Part shown: piece after piece, positions 26,328 through 35,820 of the stretch
Layout: each line of letters opens with the position of its first letter
How positions within the stretch are numbered: the first letter of the stretch is position 1
From: an uncultured Lachnospiraceae bacterium
Lineage (GTDB): Bacteria > Bacillota > Clostridia > Lachnospirales > Lachnospiraceae
Length of the DNA stretch: 50,151 nucleotides
Assembly: GCA_902772635.1 (NCBI GenBank)
Contig: CACYBK010000108.1
Location: forward strand, 1-50,151
Reading direction: 5' to 3'
Program-made: the position numbers and the translations under genes
The notes under the pieces: generated by a model
Told to the model about the DNA's origin: nothing
What the model saw: only the letters and a program-made list of their open reading frames with translations
Database searches by the model: none

Positions 26328-27821
26328 TTACGTCCTCTCCAAAATGATGTCAGATACTGTTATCGAAACACTCCGTGCCGCGAAAAAACCAATATATATG
26401 AAGTCCGGATCTATTGCGGTGAGTTTGAGATCATAGCCCGTTGAAACGGGGCTGTAGCCTTCGATCGCTGCCCTGTAGCCGTCTGTTGTCGATTCAATGC
26501 AAAAGGAAAGCTCATCTCCTTCGTGCGGTGCTTTCCTTAACTCTCCTCCCTCAAATACAAGGCGTCCGCTCCTTCTCGCAAAGGTATTTGCGCCTTTTGG
26601 GTGCGAGGGATTGAAGATGATGCCCGCTGAAACATAATCCCCCAATAGTTCGCCGCTTGCTTCGTTGATATAAATATCATCCCGCACCATCAAGCCGAAG
26701 GCGGCCGAATCTGCCGGTCCTTTCGCGGTATTATAGGAATCAAGCCTGACCTTCGCTTTAAGACAAAAGGCCTGATCTGCCGGAAGCCTCAGAAAATACA
26801 TTGCTATCCCGTCACTTTTTTCAGTGACCTTTCCGTTTATCCTGTCAAGGCCGGATCCGATATGGATTTTTCCATCCCCGCCCGAGAAGGAAAAAGATTT
26901 TGTATTTCTGCAATCCCCGTCATTTATATCTCCAAAAACGGTAGCATACCATCTGTTTTTGTTTTGATCCAAAAAGGGCGGCCAGAAATCGGAAAGCTCC
27001 TTCGGGCTTTCATACACAGGCTCCCTGTAATCAAGGTTTACAGACCTTTTCACCCAATACGCGGATTTTGAAAGCGGGTCATCATATTCCTTTTTCAAAA
27101 ATAATGAAAGCGGGATGCCGGCTTTTTTTATATCCTCCGCGATAAGATAAGCGTTCACCACTGCGCCGAAAAGGTTTGTATGTGTATCATCGCAGGATAT
27201 CTCTCTTTTCCCGGTTCGCGCATGCATGAAAAGTGTATTATTTTCCTTTTCATCGTCCGTATCCACTTTGAGGGAAAGGCCGCGTGTCTCTCTTGTGAGG
27301 TCGCATACCAAAACTGAAAGCGAAAGCTCCCTTTCAAGGTCTTTTGAAAGCCTTCTGATAGCTTCTGCGTAGTCCCCGTCATTTGTGACATGCACTTTTT
27401 CTCCGATATAGGAATGCGTCTCATCACGCCTTACTATCGGTGTAACAAGGACTATGCCAAGACCCTTGTCGGAAGCGGGTTTGATATACCCCTCAAAGAG
27501 GCTGTGCGAAAAAGAGCCTTCTTTTCTGAAATCTCCAACAGGATCCGTAAAGGTTACTTCGCCTCTTTTCTCATCATTGTGCCCGAAGCCTATGATGAGA
27601 TAGTCGCCCTCGCTGATCCCGTTCAGAAAAGTCTCATAGTTTTTGTGGGAGCGAAAGCTCTTTGAGCTCGTGCCGGATACCGCAAGATTTTCTATCCTTA
27701 TGTTCTCATCAAAAAAATATTTAAGCCCCTCTCCCCATCCGGTTCTCGGCATATAATAATTGTCTGAAAAAGCGCTCACGGTGCTGTCACCGATGACAAA
27801 GAGCGTGGGCTTTTTTGGCAT
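26328..27821 (-). CDS. SGNH/GDSL esterase (rhamnogalacturonan acetylesterase-like) with C-terminal beta domain
   Basis: 497 aa. Residues 1 to ~245 are an SGNH hydrolase of the CE12/RGAE type: block I VIGDSTVS (Ser13), block II NLAVSGTSSKS, block III GFGHND, block V DDTHTN. The remaining ~230 residues form a beta-rich domain like those of DUF1349/LamG-type proteins (FFAARSVSITVSDIILE at the end). There is no signal peptide, so it may act inside the cell on imported acetylated sugars or oligosaccharides. It heads the run with the lipid kinase, whose ATG follows 2 nt after. Confidence 0.87.
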   Translation of the reverse strand: MPKKPTLFVIGDSTVSAFSDNYYMPRTGWGEGLKYFFDENIRIENLAVSGTSSKSFRSHKNYETFLNGISEGDYLIIGFGHNDEKRGEVTFTDPVGDFRKEGSFSHSLFEGYIKPASDKGLGIVLVTPIVRRDETHSYIGEKVHVTNDGDYAEAIRRLSKDLERELSLSVLVCDLTRETRGLSLKVDTDDEKENNTLFMHARTGKREISCDDTHTNLFGAVVNAYLIAEDIKKAGIPLSLFLKKEYDDPLSKSAYWVKRSVNLDYREPVYESPKELSDFWPPFLDQNKNRWYATVFGDINDGDCRNTKSFSFSGGDGKIHIGSGLDRINGKVTEKSDGIAMYFLRLPADQAFCLKAKVRLDSYNTAKGPADSAAFGLMVRDDIYINEASGELLGDYVSAGIIFNPSHPKGANTFARRSGRLVFEGGELRKAPHEGDELSFCIESTTDGYRAAIEGYSPVSTGYDLKLTAIDPDFIYIGFFAARSVSITVSDIILERT

Positions 27822-27853
27822 TATCTTTCGACCCTCTCACTTCGTAATGAAAA

Positions 27854-27879
27854 GGCGGCCCCGTTTTCATGGGACCGCC
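27854..27879 (-). terminator. Terminator of the fatty acid isomerase gene
   Basis: GGCGGTCCC and GGGGCCGCC arms (one G-T pair) with an 8-nt loop, then TTTTC on the minus strand, 22 nt after the stop at 27901. No clear promoter for the next gene was found in the ~30 nt that follow, so partial read-through may feed it. Confidence 0.7.
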
Positions 27880-27900
27880 CCGCTATCATTTATTCCTGAT

Positions 27901-29265
27901 TCAGAAGAACCTTTCAACAAGCTCTCTTGAATATTCGCAGGTCTCGTCCATATCGCCGAAGGACATCACCTCTCCTGCGTAATAGGTATCATTCTCGCCC
28001 TGCATTCCCTCGACCTTCTCATACCAGCCCGATGCATAGGTCTTTGAATCGACATGAGGGAAATAATACCAGTCTCTCTCGTAATGCACAGTTTCCGCGG
28101 GATTCTTCATTGTCTTCAGATCCTCGAGGACCGTGTTTTTGCAATCATCGTAAGGAATCTCGGGATCACCCGTGTGATTTCTCAGAGCGTAAGTTGTGAT
28201 CATCTGGGAATCGTCATCCCTCCATCTCCTGTAATAAACCATGAGATGTCCATAGCGCGCGGGATCCATGTTGTCGAATATATAATAAGATATCTCGGGA
28301 TGATCCTCGGGCTTCGTCGTAAATGCAAGCACATCATAGCGCTCATAGTCTATCTTTGAGAAAAGCTCCTTTTCCTTCTCTGTTGCGTCAAAATAATCAG
28401 GCAAAAACTGAAGAGGCGCTGTCACGATGATCTTATCATATTTTTCGACCTTGCCGTTTACGGTGACATTGACCTTACCGCCCTTCCTCTCAACCTTTGT
28501 GATGTCGGAATTCAGGCGTGCGGGATTTTTCAGCTTTGCGTTCAAAGCCTCATATATGGACTGCGTCCCGTCCTTCCAGGTCCAGAGATTCACGTTCACG
28601 AAATTCATCGTGGTCTGGAAATCAAGGTATTTCAGAACATAAGCTGCGGGGATCTCATCAAAGTATCCGTAACCGAAGGCCGTGAACGGTCCGATCCATA
28701 TATCCTGAACAAGCTCCACTCCGTTGATCTTGCAGAATTCATTGAAGGGAAGCGCGAGATCCTTCAGATTCTCGTTTGTCCCGCTCACCTTCTCCCTCTC
28801 GGGTGTGACTGCATAGCCGTCATAACGTCCCTCGGAAACTCCGCGGTGTCCGTTCACATCATAGCCCTTGTACTTTGTCTCAAGGATCTCCGCGAACTTC
28901 TTCATCTGATTTCTCATCTTGAGAAGATGCGGAACCTTCAGAGGATTCTTCTTCGGATCAAAGGGATCGATGACCTTTCCCGATGCGTCCTTGTAGTTTC
29001 GATTGAGCTTCGGACCGTCATGAGTGATGCCGCAAAATTCCTCGATGTCATGGACTGCGTAATAGGAAGGCACGCCCATGATAGCCCCCATCTCATAGCG
29101 TCTTCCCTCGTACTCGGGACTGTGGCACTTTCCGCCTACATGGTCCTCCTTCTCAAGTATGGTATAATTCTCATAGCCCTTCTGCTCGAGATACATACCC
29201 GCGGAAAGCCCTGCAGGGCCGCCGCCAATGATGCAGATCTTTGCGTCTTTGCTGATACTTGACAT
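27901..29265 (-). CDS. Polyenoic fatty acid isomerase homologue (FAD amine-oxidase-like fold)
   Basis: 454 aa. FAD-binding motif IIGGGPAGLSAGMYLE at the N-terminus. The sequence follows the Cutibacterium (Propionibacterium) acnes polyenoic fatty acid isomerase closely as I recall it, block by block: YTILEKEDHVGGKCHSP, GRRYEMGAIMGVPSY, FTAFGYGYFDEIPAAYVLK, LWTWKDGT, YYFPHVDSKTY, GWYEKVEGMQG and FYAGE-like TYYAGEVMSFG. The known enzyme turns linoleic acid into trans-10,cis-12 conjugated linoleate without net redox. An insert near residues 145-165 is not in my memory of that enzyme. Likely cytoplasmic, substrate a host- or diet-derived polyunsaturated fatty acid. GGAGGGG lies before the ATG. Confidence 0.85.
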   Translation of the reverse strand: MSSISKDAKICIIGGGPAGLSAGMYLEQKGYENYTILEKEDHVGGKCHSPEYEGRRYEMGAIMGVPSYYAVHDIEEFCGITHDGPKLNRNYKDASGKVIDPFDPKKNPLKVPHLLKMRNQMKKFAEILETKYKGYDVNGHRGVSEGRYDGYAVTPEREKVSGTNENLKDLALPFNEFCKINGVELVQDIWIGPFTAFGYGYFDEIPAAYVLKYLDFQTTMNFVNVNLWTWKDGTQSIYEALNAKLKNPARLNSDITKVERKGGKVNVTVNGKVEKYDKIIVTAPLQFLPDYFDATEKEKELFSKIDYERYDVLAFTTKPEDHPEISYYIFDNMDPARYGHLMVYYRRWRDDDSQMITTYALRNHTGDPEIPYDDCKNTVLEDLKTMKNPAETVHYERDWYYFPHVDSKTYASGWYEKVEGMQGENDTYYAGEVMSFGDMDETCEYSRELVERFF

Positions 29266-29304
29266 TTTCCCCTCCGTTCGTTTTGAAAAACAAGAATTGA
29301 TACA

Positions 29305-30678
29305 TTATCTGTAATAAGGTTCTTTCAATCTCTTTATGAATTCATTTTCGGGAAGCGGCCTGTCGTAGAAATAACCCTGAACAAACCTGCAGCCCATGCT
29401 CTTCAAGAGCGCTATATGCTCTAAGGATTCGGCTCCCTCGGCGATACAGGACATCGAAAGCTCCTCTGCCATCTTTATCACGTGCCGTACCATCACGAGG
29501 TTCCGGTCCTCGGTCTCATCATTGTAAAGGAAGAAACTCCTGTCGATCTTCATCTCGGAAAAGTGGATATCCCTGATCGTAGTCATTGAAGAATAACCCG
29601 TACCGAAATCATCAACTGATACCTTGATGCCGTCTGAGAGAAGCTCTTCCACAAAATCCTTCAGCTTCTCAAATTCCTCATCCTCTTTGGTCTCCGTGAC
29701 CTCGATCGAAACGAGATCATGAGGGATATGATAATCATCTATTACATGAATGATCGAAGGCACGATGTCGGGAGTCTTCAGGTTCATCCTTGAGAAATTG
29801 GTCGAGATCGGAACCACGGAGATCCCTGCGTCGATCCAGGAACGAAGATTCCTGCATACCCTCTCAAGCATGTACATGTCAAGCTTGCAGATCCTCCTGC
29901 TCCTCTCAAGAACTGAGATGAACGCTCCCGGAGGAAGCACCCCGTCAGGACGGACCCAGCGGCAGAGCGCCTCTGCGCCTGTGAGCTTATTGTTTTCAAT
30001 ATCCACCTTGGGCTGGTAATAGGCCTCGAACTCACCGTTCTTCAAAGCCTCGGGAAAGACATTCTCCACCCTCTTGATATTCATGATGATGGAAGATATT
30101 TCTTTGTTGAAATAAAGATAAGACGTGTGGCGCGCGAACTTCGCGATGTTCATGGTGTCGTGTGCGTTGTCCATGGCATCATCCACACTCGTTCTCTCGT
30201 CACACTCATAGATCCCCGCCACAGCGGAAACAAGGACATACTCTCCCTCGGTTCCGGGAACCAGTATCTTTGTGCCCTTGATCATCTTCAGGAACTGTTC
30301 CATCTTTTCCCGCTTGATCACGACTGTGAAATTGTCTCCGCCCATACGAAAGAGCGTCTCCTGACCGGAAAGGAAGAATTCTATCCCTCCGACAAAATCC
30401 TTCATCACCGCGGTTCCCGCGTCACGTCCTGCGATCGCATTTATGCCTGCCATATTCCTGATGTTGAAGAAACAGACATTGTAATCCTTGATCTCCTTTG
30501 TTTCAACGAGACGGGAAAGGACCTTTGCGCCATAGCGGACATTGTTCATCTGAAGCTGCATATCATGGGTCATGAGAAAATCTATGCGCCCCATAGCCTC
30601 GATCAGCCTGTGCCGAAGCTCCTCCTGGGGAAGACCCATGATCTCGTCCAACTTGAGATTCATCTCATCATTATTCAT
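29305..30678 (-). CDS. Cyclic-di-GMP phosphodiesterase (degenerate GGDEF + EAL)
   Basis: 457 aa from the ATG at 30678 (CGGAG before it; its promoter is at 30724-30752, so the longer frame to 30969 is false). The GGDEF-like domain (about 45-185) reads RMGGDNF in place of GGDEF and is probably inactive as a cyclase. The EAL domain (about 200-457) keeps EALCRW, TNFSRMN, EVTETK, the DDFGTGYSS loop, MKIDRSF and AEGAES, so phosphodiesterase activity is likely. No membrane segment after the start is corrected. It has a paralogue with the same GGDNF change at 42279-43967. Confidence 0.9.
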   Translation of the reverse strand: MNNDEMNLKLDEIMGLPQEELRHRLIEAMGRIDFLMTHDMQLQMNNVRYGAKVLSRLVETKEIKDYNVCFFNIRNMAGINAIAGRDAGTAVMKDFVGGIEFFLSGQETLFRMGGDNFTVVIKREKMEQFLKMIKGTKILVPGTEGEYVLVSAVAGIYECDERTSVDDAMDNAHDTMNIAKFARHTSYLYFNKEISSIIMNIKRVENVFPEALKNGEFEAYYQPKVDIENNKLTGAEALCRWVRPDGVLPPGAFISVLERSRRICKLDMYMLERVCRNLRSWIDAGISVVPISTNFSRMNLKTPDIVPSIIHVIDDYHIPHDLVSIEVTETKEDEEFEKLKDFVEELLSDGIKVSVDDFGTGYSSMTTIRDIHFSEMKIDRSFFLYNDETEDRNLVMVRHVIKMAEELSMSCIAEGAESLEHIALLKSMGCRFVQGYFYDRPLPENEFIKRLKEPYYR

Positions 30679-30723
30679 AAAAGCTCCGAAAGAATGGACA
30701 AAGAGAAACAAAACACTTAGGAC

Positions 30724-30752
30724 AGTATAATATGTTTTCGCGGAAAACTCAA
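30724..30752 (-). promoter_or_regulatory. Promoter of the EAL gene
   Basis: Minus strand: TTGAGT (30747-30752), 17-nt spacer, TATACT (30724-30729), about 45 nt upstream of the ATG at 30678 and right after the palindromic repeat. Confidence 0.7.
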
Positions 30753-30780
30753 TTGCGATTAAGAATGGGAAAATGGTCCG

Positions 30781-30868
30781 GCGCGGACAAGGGGACGTTT
30801 TCCTTGTCCGGATTCTGCGAACCCGGACAAGGAAAACGTCCCTTTGTCCGCGCCCCTTTGTCCGCGCC
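30781..30868. repeat. GGGGACG palindromic REP-like element
   Basis: A 31-bp stem (30781-30811 with 30823-30853) with a single G-T mismatch and an 11-nt loop; arms contain GGACAAGGGGACGTTTTCC. A third partial unit (CCCCTTTGTCCGCGCC) follows to 30868. It sits between the MATE stop (30873) and the EAL promoter and may stop MATE transcripts. Confidence 0.8.
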
Positions 30869-30872
30869 AGGG

Positions 30873-32261
30873 TTACACTATCTGATTCAGCCAGACGTTG
30901 CTCTTGACCATGAAATAGCCGATGGCATTTTTGATGAGCTCTGTGAAGGAGACTATGAAATATGCCCAAACGATGGGTATTCCGGTGAACCGGAGTAGTA
31001 TTGTGGCTGTCGTCACCATCACGCCCCAGGTAAAGACGCTGTCAAAGAGGAAGGTGACGAAGGTCTTCCCGCCTGAACGAAGCGTAAAGTACGAACTGTG
31101 GCTGAAGGCACAGAACGGCATCGCAAGGGCCTGGATCACGATGAATGACACGGCAAGGTTCCTGATCTCCTCCGATGTATTGTAGACGCCTGGGAAAAAG
31201 CGCCCGACAAGGAGCATGAGCCCCGCCATGATGACACAGGCAAAGACCGAAAAGAATATCATCTTGTTGTCGGCGTCCTTTGCCTTGTCGAGCTGTCCGG
31301 CTCCGAGGTACTGCCCTACCACGATGGAGATGCAGGCACCAAGCTGGATGAAGACTATATTGAAAAGATTGCCTATGGTATTTGCGATATTGATGGCTGC
31401 GACCACATCGATCCCTCGAAGGGAATAGACCTGATTTAGGGTCGTCATCCCTGCTGCCCAGAGGATCTCGTTTATGAGAAGGGGAGCGCCTTTTATCATT
31501 ATCTTTTTGAAAAGGTCTCCCGGGATCAGAAGGCTCTTGTATGCGCCGCGCAGGAAGCGGTTCACTTTCAGATGGGTGTGCGCCCAGATCGCGACTACGG
31601 CGGTCTCTACAAATCTTGAGATCACGGTCGCGATGGCTGCGCCCTGTACTCCGAGTGCAGGAAAGGGTCCGATGCCAAAGATCAAAAGCCAGTCAAGGAG
31701 CGCATTTACGCCCACGCCAAAAAGACCTGCCAGCATCGGAATGAAGGTCTGGCCGGTCTCCTTGATCGCCGTGGAATAGGCCTGGGTAACGGCGAATGGC
31801 GGAAGGCTTATCAGAATGATCGAAAGATAAGAAAGAGCAAAGCCCCGCGTAAGTTCAAGCGCATCTTCGTTTCCCGTGTCATTAAGATAAAGCGAGATCA
31901 GATTGTTCCCGAAGAAAACGAAGATCAGGATCGCTATCACTGTGATCACAAGGATCACCCAAAGCCGCATCCTGAAGGTGTGCATATGCCCCTTGTGGTC
32001 GCCCTTTCCGAAGAACTGGGCGCCGTAGATCCCGGGTCCGGCCACTGCTCCAAAGACAGCGAGGAAGAAGACGAAGACGAGCTGGTTTATGATGGCAACG
32101 CCCGTCATCTGCTCCGTTCCGAGCTGCCCCACCATTATATTGTCAAGCAGGCTCACGAAATTTGTGATGGCGCTCTGCAGTATCATCGGTACCGCGAGCA
32201 GTATGTATCTCTTGTAGAACTGCCTGTCGCCTATATATTTCGTTTTGAATTTTTCAAGCAT
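30873..32261 (-). CDS. MATE family multidrug/metabolite exporter
   Basis: 462 aa with about 12 membrane helices in two MatE halves (each opens with a pattern like RYILLAVPMILQSAITNFVSLLDNIMVGQLG). MATE proteins export drugs or metabolites by Na+ or H+ antiport. LLDNIMVGQLG and LFGVGVNALLDWLLIFG are typical. It starts 13 nt after the nifJ stop with only a distant GGAG, so it is most simply the last gene of the T-box operon; if so, its cargo may be tied to branched-chain metabolism, but that is a guess. Confidence 0.9.
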   Translation of the reverse strand: MLEKFKTKYIGDRQFYKRYILLAVPMILQSAITNFVSLLDNIMVGQLGTEQMTGVAIINQLVFVFFLAVFGAVAGPGIYGAQFFGKGDHKGHMHTFRMRLWVILVITVIAILIFVFFGNNLISLYLNDTGNEDALELTRGFALSYLSIILISLPPFAVTQAYSTAIKETGQTFIPMLAGLFGVGVNALLDWLLIFGIGPFPALGVQGAAIATVISRFVETAVVAIWAHTHLKVNRFLRGAYKSLLIPGDLFKKIMIKGAPLLINEILWAAGMTTLNQVYSLRGIDVVAAINIANTIGNLFNIVFIQLGACISIVVGQYLGAGQLDKAKDADNKMIFFSVFACVIMAGLMLLVGRFFPGVYNTSEEIRNLAVSFIVIQALAMPFCAFSHSSYFTLRSGGKTFVTFLFDSVFTWGVMVTTATILLRFTGIPIVWAYFIVSFTELIKNAIGYFMVKSNVWLNQIV

Positions 32262-32274
32262 TATTAAAGATTTG

Positions 32275-35200
32275 TTACTCCTGTGACATCTTCAGATACT
32301 TCTCATAACGGGCGCGGGAGTCCTCGCTTCCGATCTTGAAAAGGTCGACGGCATTGTCGGGGAAGGTGCGGCGAAGAGCGGAATATCTCGTCTCCCCGTC
32401 AAGGAATTCCTCATAATCGACCGAAGGCTCCTTTGAGTCAAGTGTCATGGGGTGCTCCTTCCTCGGGTCATATCTGTAGAGGAACCAGTAGCCGGCATCG
32501 ACCGCTTTCTTCATCTCAGCCTGCGTCGTTCCCATACCTGTCCTGATACCGTGGGCCGAGCAGGGTGCGTAAGCCACTATCACGGAGGTCCCGTCGTAAG
32601 TCTCAGCCTCCTTTATAGCCCGGACCAGCTGGTTTTGGTCTGCGCCCATTGCGACAGAAGCGACATATACATTGCCGTAGCTCATGAGCATTGCGCCTAT
32701 GTCCTTCTTCCTGGTCTTTTTTCCGGAGCTTGCGAACTGCGCCACAGCGCCCACCGGAGTAGCCTTTGAGCTCTGTCCGCCGGTATTTGAATAGACCTCG
32801 GTATCAATGATCAGGATGTTGAGATTGAGCCCGAGCGATATCACATGGTCGAGACCGCCGAAGCCTATATCATAAGCCCAGCCGTCGCCGCCGTACATCC
32901 AGAAGGTCTTCTTCGCGAGCTGGTCCTTGTATTTGAGGATCTCGTCGATTTCTTTTTTCAGGGGGCTGTTGTGCTCATTCTTTTCATTCTCAAGGGCTTC
33001 TATAAGCGCGTCCGATGCAGCGCGGGACCTTTCAAAATCATCATTGCTCGAAAGCCATTCCTCAGCTGTCTCCCTCAGCCTGTAGCTAACCGAACGGCTG
33101 TCAAGAAGGTTCTCAACCCTTGTCTTTTCGGCCTTCCTCTGCTGGGTAACGGAGAGGAAGGTACCGAGGGCAAGCTCAGCATTATTTTCAAAAAGAGAAT
33201 TCGTCCACGCGGGACCAAAGCCCCTCTTGTTCACTGTATAAGGAATGCCCGGCATGGGCGCGCCCCACGCCTGTGAGCAGCCGGTTCCGTTCGCCCAATA
33301 GACGCGGTCTCCGAAGAGCTGTGTCATGAGCTTTGCGTAAGGCGTCTCCCCGCAGCCCGCACAAGCCGCGGAAAATTCAACAAGCGGCTGCCTAAACTGC
33401 GAGCCCTTCACTGTCCAACGGTCAAAGATCTCCTTCTTGTCGCTTAAAGATAATGCATAGTTCCAGGTATCCTTCTCCTTCTCACCAAAGTGCGCGGGAA
33501 CCATATGAAGCGCTTTCCCGTCAGGCACGGGGCACTCGTTTACGCAGGAGCCGCAGGAGGTACAGTCATAGGACGAGATCTGCATTGAGAATGAAAGGTT
33601 GCTTCCCTCTGCCTGCTTTCCTTTAAGCGGTGCTGTATAGAAGCCTTCCGGCGCATTATCCTTTTCTTTTTCGGAAAGAAGGAAGGGACGTATCGCGGCA
33701 TGGGGACATACGAAGGAGCAGCGGTTGCACTGTATACATGCTTCGGCATTCCACTCGGGAACCGAAACCGCGATCGCTCTCTTCTCATAGGCAGTAAGAC
33801 CAAGCTCTATGGTCCCGTCCTCATAGCCCTTGAAGGCGGATACGGGAAGGTCGTCACCGTGCTGGCGGTTGATGGGATAAAGGATATTCTTTACAGCGTC
33901 GGGAAGATCCTTCTCCCGCTCCATCCTGTCCGAAAGGTCATTATCGACGAGGTCTGCCCAATCTGAGGGAACCTTGATCTCATTAACGCCCTTAGCACCC
34001 TCATCTATCGCCGCCACATTCTTTGCGACAACCTCATCGCCCTTGGTGAAATAAGTCTTCCTTGCGGCTTCCTTCATGAGGTCAAGAGCCTTCTCAACCT
34101 CCATAAGTCCTGCGACCTTGAAGAACGCTGCCTGAAGGACTGTATTCGTATGGGTTCCGAGACCGAGGCGCTCCGCGATACTGGTCGCATCTATCGTATA
34201 GAGCTTGATGTTCTTTTTTGCAAGAAGCTTCTTCACATGGTTTGGAAGCTTTTTTTCAAGCTTCTCAATATCCCAGGATGTATTTAAGAGAAGCGTTCCC
34301 TTGTCCTTTATCTCCTCAATTATGTCGTACTGGAGAAGGAAATTCTGGTGATGGCAGGCAAGGAAATCGGCGTGCTTCACATAATAGCTGCCTTCTATCG
34401 GCTTCTTTGACATCCGAAGATGTGACTTCGTGATACCGAAGGACTTCTTCGCGTCATATTCAAAATAAGCCTGGGTATACATATTCCCGTGATCGCCCAG
34501 TATCTCTATCGTATTGTGGTTTGCTCCGACAGTGCCGTCTCCTCCGAGGCCCCAGAACTTGCAGCTCATGGCGTTGTCGGCAAAGCCTTCGATCTCATGT
34601 ACCGGAAGGCTCTTGTGAGTAACATCATCCTCTATACCGACGGTGAAGCCCCTTATGGGTTCGCTTGAAGAGAGGTTTTCAAATACCGCGACGATCTGCG
34701 CCGGATCTGTATCCTTGGAGCTGAGTCCGTAGCGCCCGCCTATGATATCTGCTTTTCTTCCTGCCCCCGCCATTGCCGCAGTGACATCAAGGAAGAGCGG
34801 TTCTCCGATACTTCCCATCTCCTTGCAGCGGTCAAGGACAGCAATCCTTACTGCAGTCTTTGGAACTGCGGAAAGGAAGGCCTCTGTCTTGAAGGGTCGG
34901 TAAAGATGGATCTGGACGAAGCCGTATTTCTTTCCATCTTTTGAATTTGAATTGAGATGATCAACGGTCTCCCTTATAGTCCCGGAAACAGAGCCCATCG
35001 CGATCACTACATCCGTAGCATCAGGATCTCCGTAATAGTCAAACAGATGATAATGCCTGCCCGTCACCTCTCCTACCTTTTCCATATAGTCCTCGACTAT
35101 GTCGGGAAGGGCGTCATAGAAGGGATTGTTTGCCTCTCTGATCTGGAAGTAGACATCCCCGTTCTGCACAGTATTTCTGAGCCTCGGATGCTCGGGATTC

Positions 35201-35820
35201 AAGGCATGAGCCCTGAATTCATCAAGCGCGTCCTTGTCCATCAGCGCCGTCAGTTTTTTCACATCAGGTCTTTCTATCCTTGTGATCTCATGAGATGTCC
35301 TGAAGCCGTCAAAGAAATGCATAAAGGGGATCCTTCCCTTCACTGCGGAAAGATGCGCTACAGCCGCAAGGTCTGCCGCCTCCTGGACAGAGCCAGATGA
35401 AAGCAGCGCAAGTCCTGTCTGCCTGCATGCCATCACATCCGAGTGATCCCCGAAGATACTCATGGCATGGGTTCCTACAGTACGGCTCGCAACATGAAGG
35501 ACTGCGGGAAGGCGCTCTCCTGCTATTCGATAGAGTGTGGGTATCATCAGCATGAGGCCCTGGCTCGAGGTGTAGGTGGTTGTGAGCGCACCTGTCTGGA
35601 GAGAGCCATGGACCGCGCCGATAGCGCCTGCCTCGGACTGCATCTCGATCAGCCGTACCGGCTGTCCGAACATATTCTCTCTGCCCTTCGCCGCCCATTG
35701 ATCGGTAAGTGTCGCCATCGGAGATGAAGGCGTTATCGGATATATCGCGGCGATCTCCGTAAAGTCATAAGCGGTATCCGCAGCAGCATGGTTTCCGTCG
35801 ACAGTTTCAAAATTGCTCAT
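32275..35820 (-). CDS. nifJ: Pyruvate:ferredoxin (flavodoxin) oxidoreductase
   Basis: 1181 aa single-chain enzyme of standard length. It converts pyruvate, CoA and oxidised ferredoxin to acetyl-CoA, CO2 and reduced ferredoxin, and can run in reverse. In order: the pyruvate-binding domain (AAIYPITPSSPMA), the gamma domain, two 4Fe-4S motifs (CIQCNRCSFVCPH and CTSCGSCVNECPVP), CAGCGETPY, and the TPP domain with GDGWAYDIGFGGLDH and DTEVYSNTGGQSSKATP. Its ATG overlaps the upstream stop by one base (TAATG). Control by a leucine T-box far upstream is unusual for this central enzyme; it may be a second copy or act on another 2-oxoacid. Confidence 0.95.
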   Translation of the reverse strand: MSNFETVDGNHAAADTAYDFTEIAAIYPITPSSPMATLTDQWAAKGRENMFGQPVRLIEMQSEAGAIGAVHGSLQTGALTTTYTSSQGLMLMIPTLYRIAGERLPAVLHVASRTVGTHAMSIFGDHSDVMACRQTGLALLSSGSVQEAADLAAVAHLSAVKGRIPFMHFFDGFRTSHEITRIERPDVKKLTALMDKDALDEFRAHALNPEHPRLRNTVQNGDVYFQIREANNPFYDALPDIVEDYMEKVGEVTGRHYHLFDYYGDPDATDVVIAMGSVSGTIRETVDHLNSNSKDGKKYGFVQIHLYRPFKTEAFLSAVPKTAVRIAVLDRCKEMGSIGEPLFLDVTAAMAGAGRKADIIGGRYGLSSKDTDPAQIVAVFENLSSSEPIRGFTVGIEDDVTHKSLPVHEIEGFADNAMSCKFWGLGGDGTVGANHNTIEILGDHGNMYTQAYFEYDAKKSFGITKSHLRMSKKPIEGSYYVKHADFLACHHQNFLLQYDIIEEIKDKGTLLLNTSWDIEKLEKKLPNHVKKLLAKKNIKLYTIDATSIAERLGLGTHTNTVLQAAFFKVAGLMEVEKALDLMKEAARKTYFTKGDEVVAKNVAAIDEGAKGVNEIKVPSDWADLVDNDLSDRMEREKDLPDAVKNILYPINRQHGDDLPVSAFKGYEDGTIELGLTAYEKRAIAVSVPEWNAEACIQCNRCSFVCPHAAIRPFLLSEKEKDNAPEGFYTAPLKGKQAEGSNLSFSMQISSYDCTSCGSCVNECPVPDGKALHMVPAHFGEKEKDTWNYALSLSDKKEIFDRWTVKGSQFRQPLVEFSAACAGCGETPYAKLMTQLFGDRVYWANGTGCSQAWGAPMPGIPYTVNKRGFGPAWTNSLFENNAELALGTFLSVTQQRKAEKTRVENLLDSRSVSYRLRETAEEWLSSNDDFERSRAASDALIEALENEKNEHNSPLKKEIDEILKYKDQLAKKTFWMYGGDGWAYDIGFGGLDHVISLGLNLNILIIDTEVYSNTGGQSSKATPVGAVAQFASSGKKTRKKDIGAMLMSYGNVYVASVAMGADQNQLVRAIKEAETYDGTSVIVAYAPCSAHGIRTGMGTTQAEMKKAVDAGYWFLYRYDPRKEHPMTLDSKEPSVDYEEFLDGETRYSALRRTFPDNAVDLFKIGSEDSRARYEKYLKMSQE

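Noticed and set aside
29305..30678. Active diguanylate cyclase
   Set aside because: GGDEF is changed to GGDNF, so only the EAL half is called active.
30679..30969. N-terminal extension of the EAL protein with a membrane helix
   Set aside because: The extension covers the palindromic repeat, the promoter and the end of the MATE gene; the ATG at 30678 has a ribosome site.
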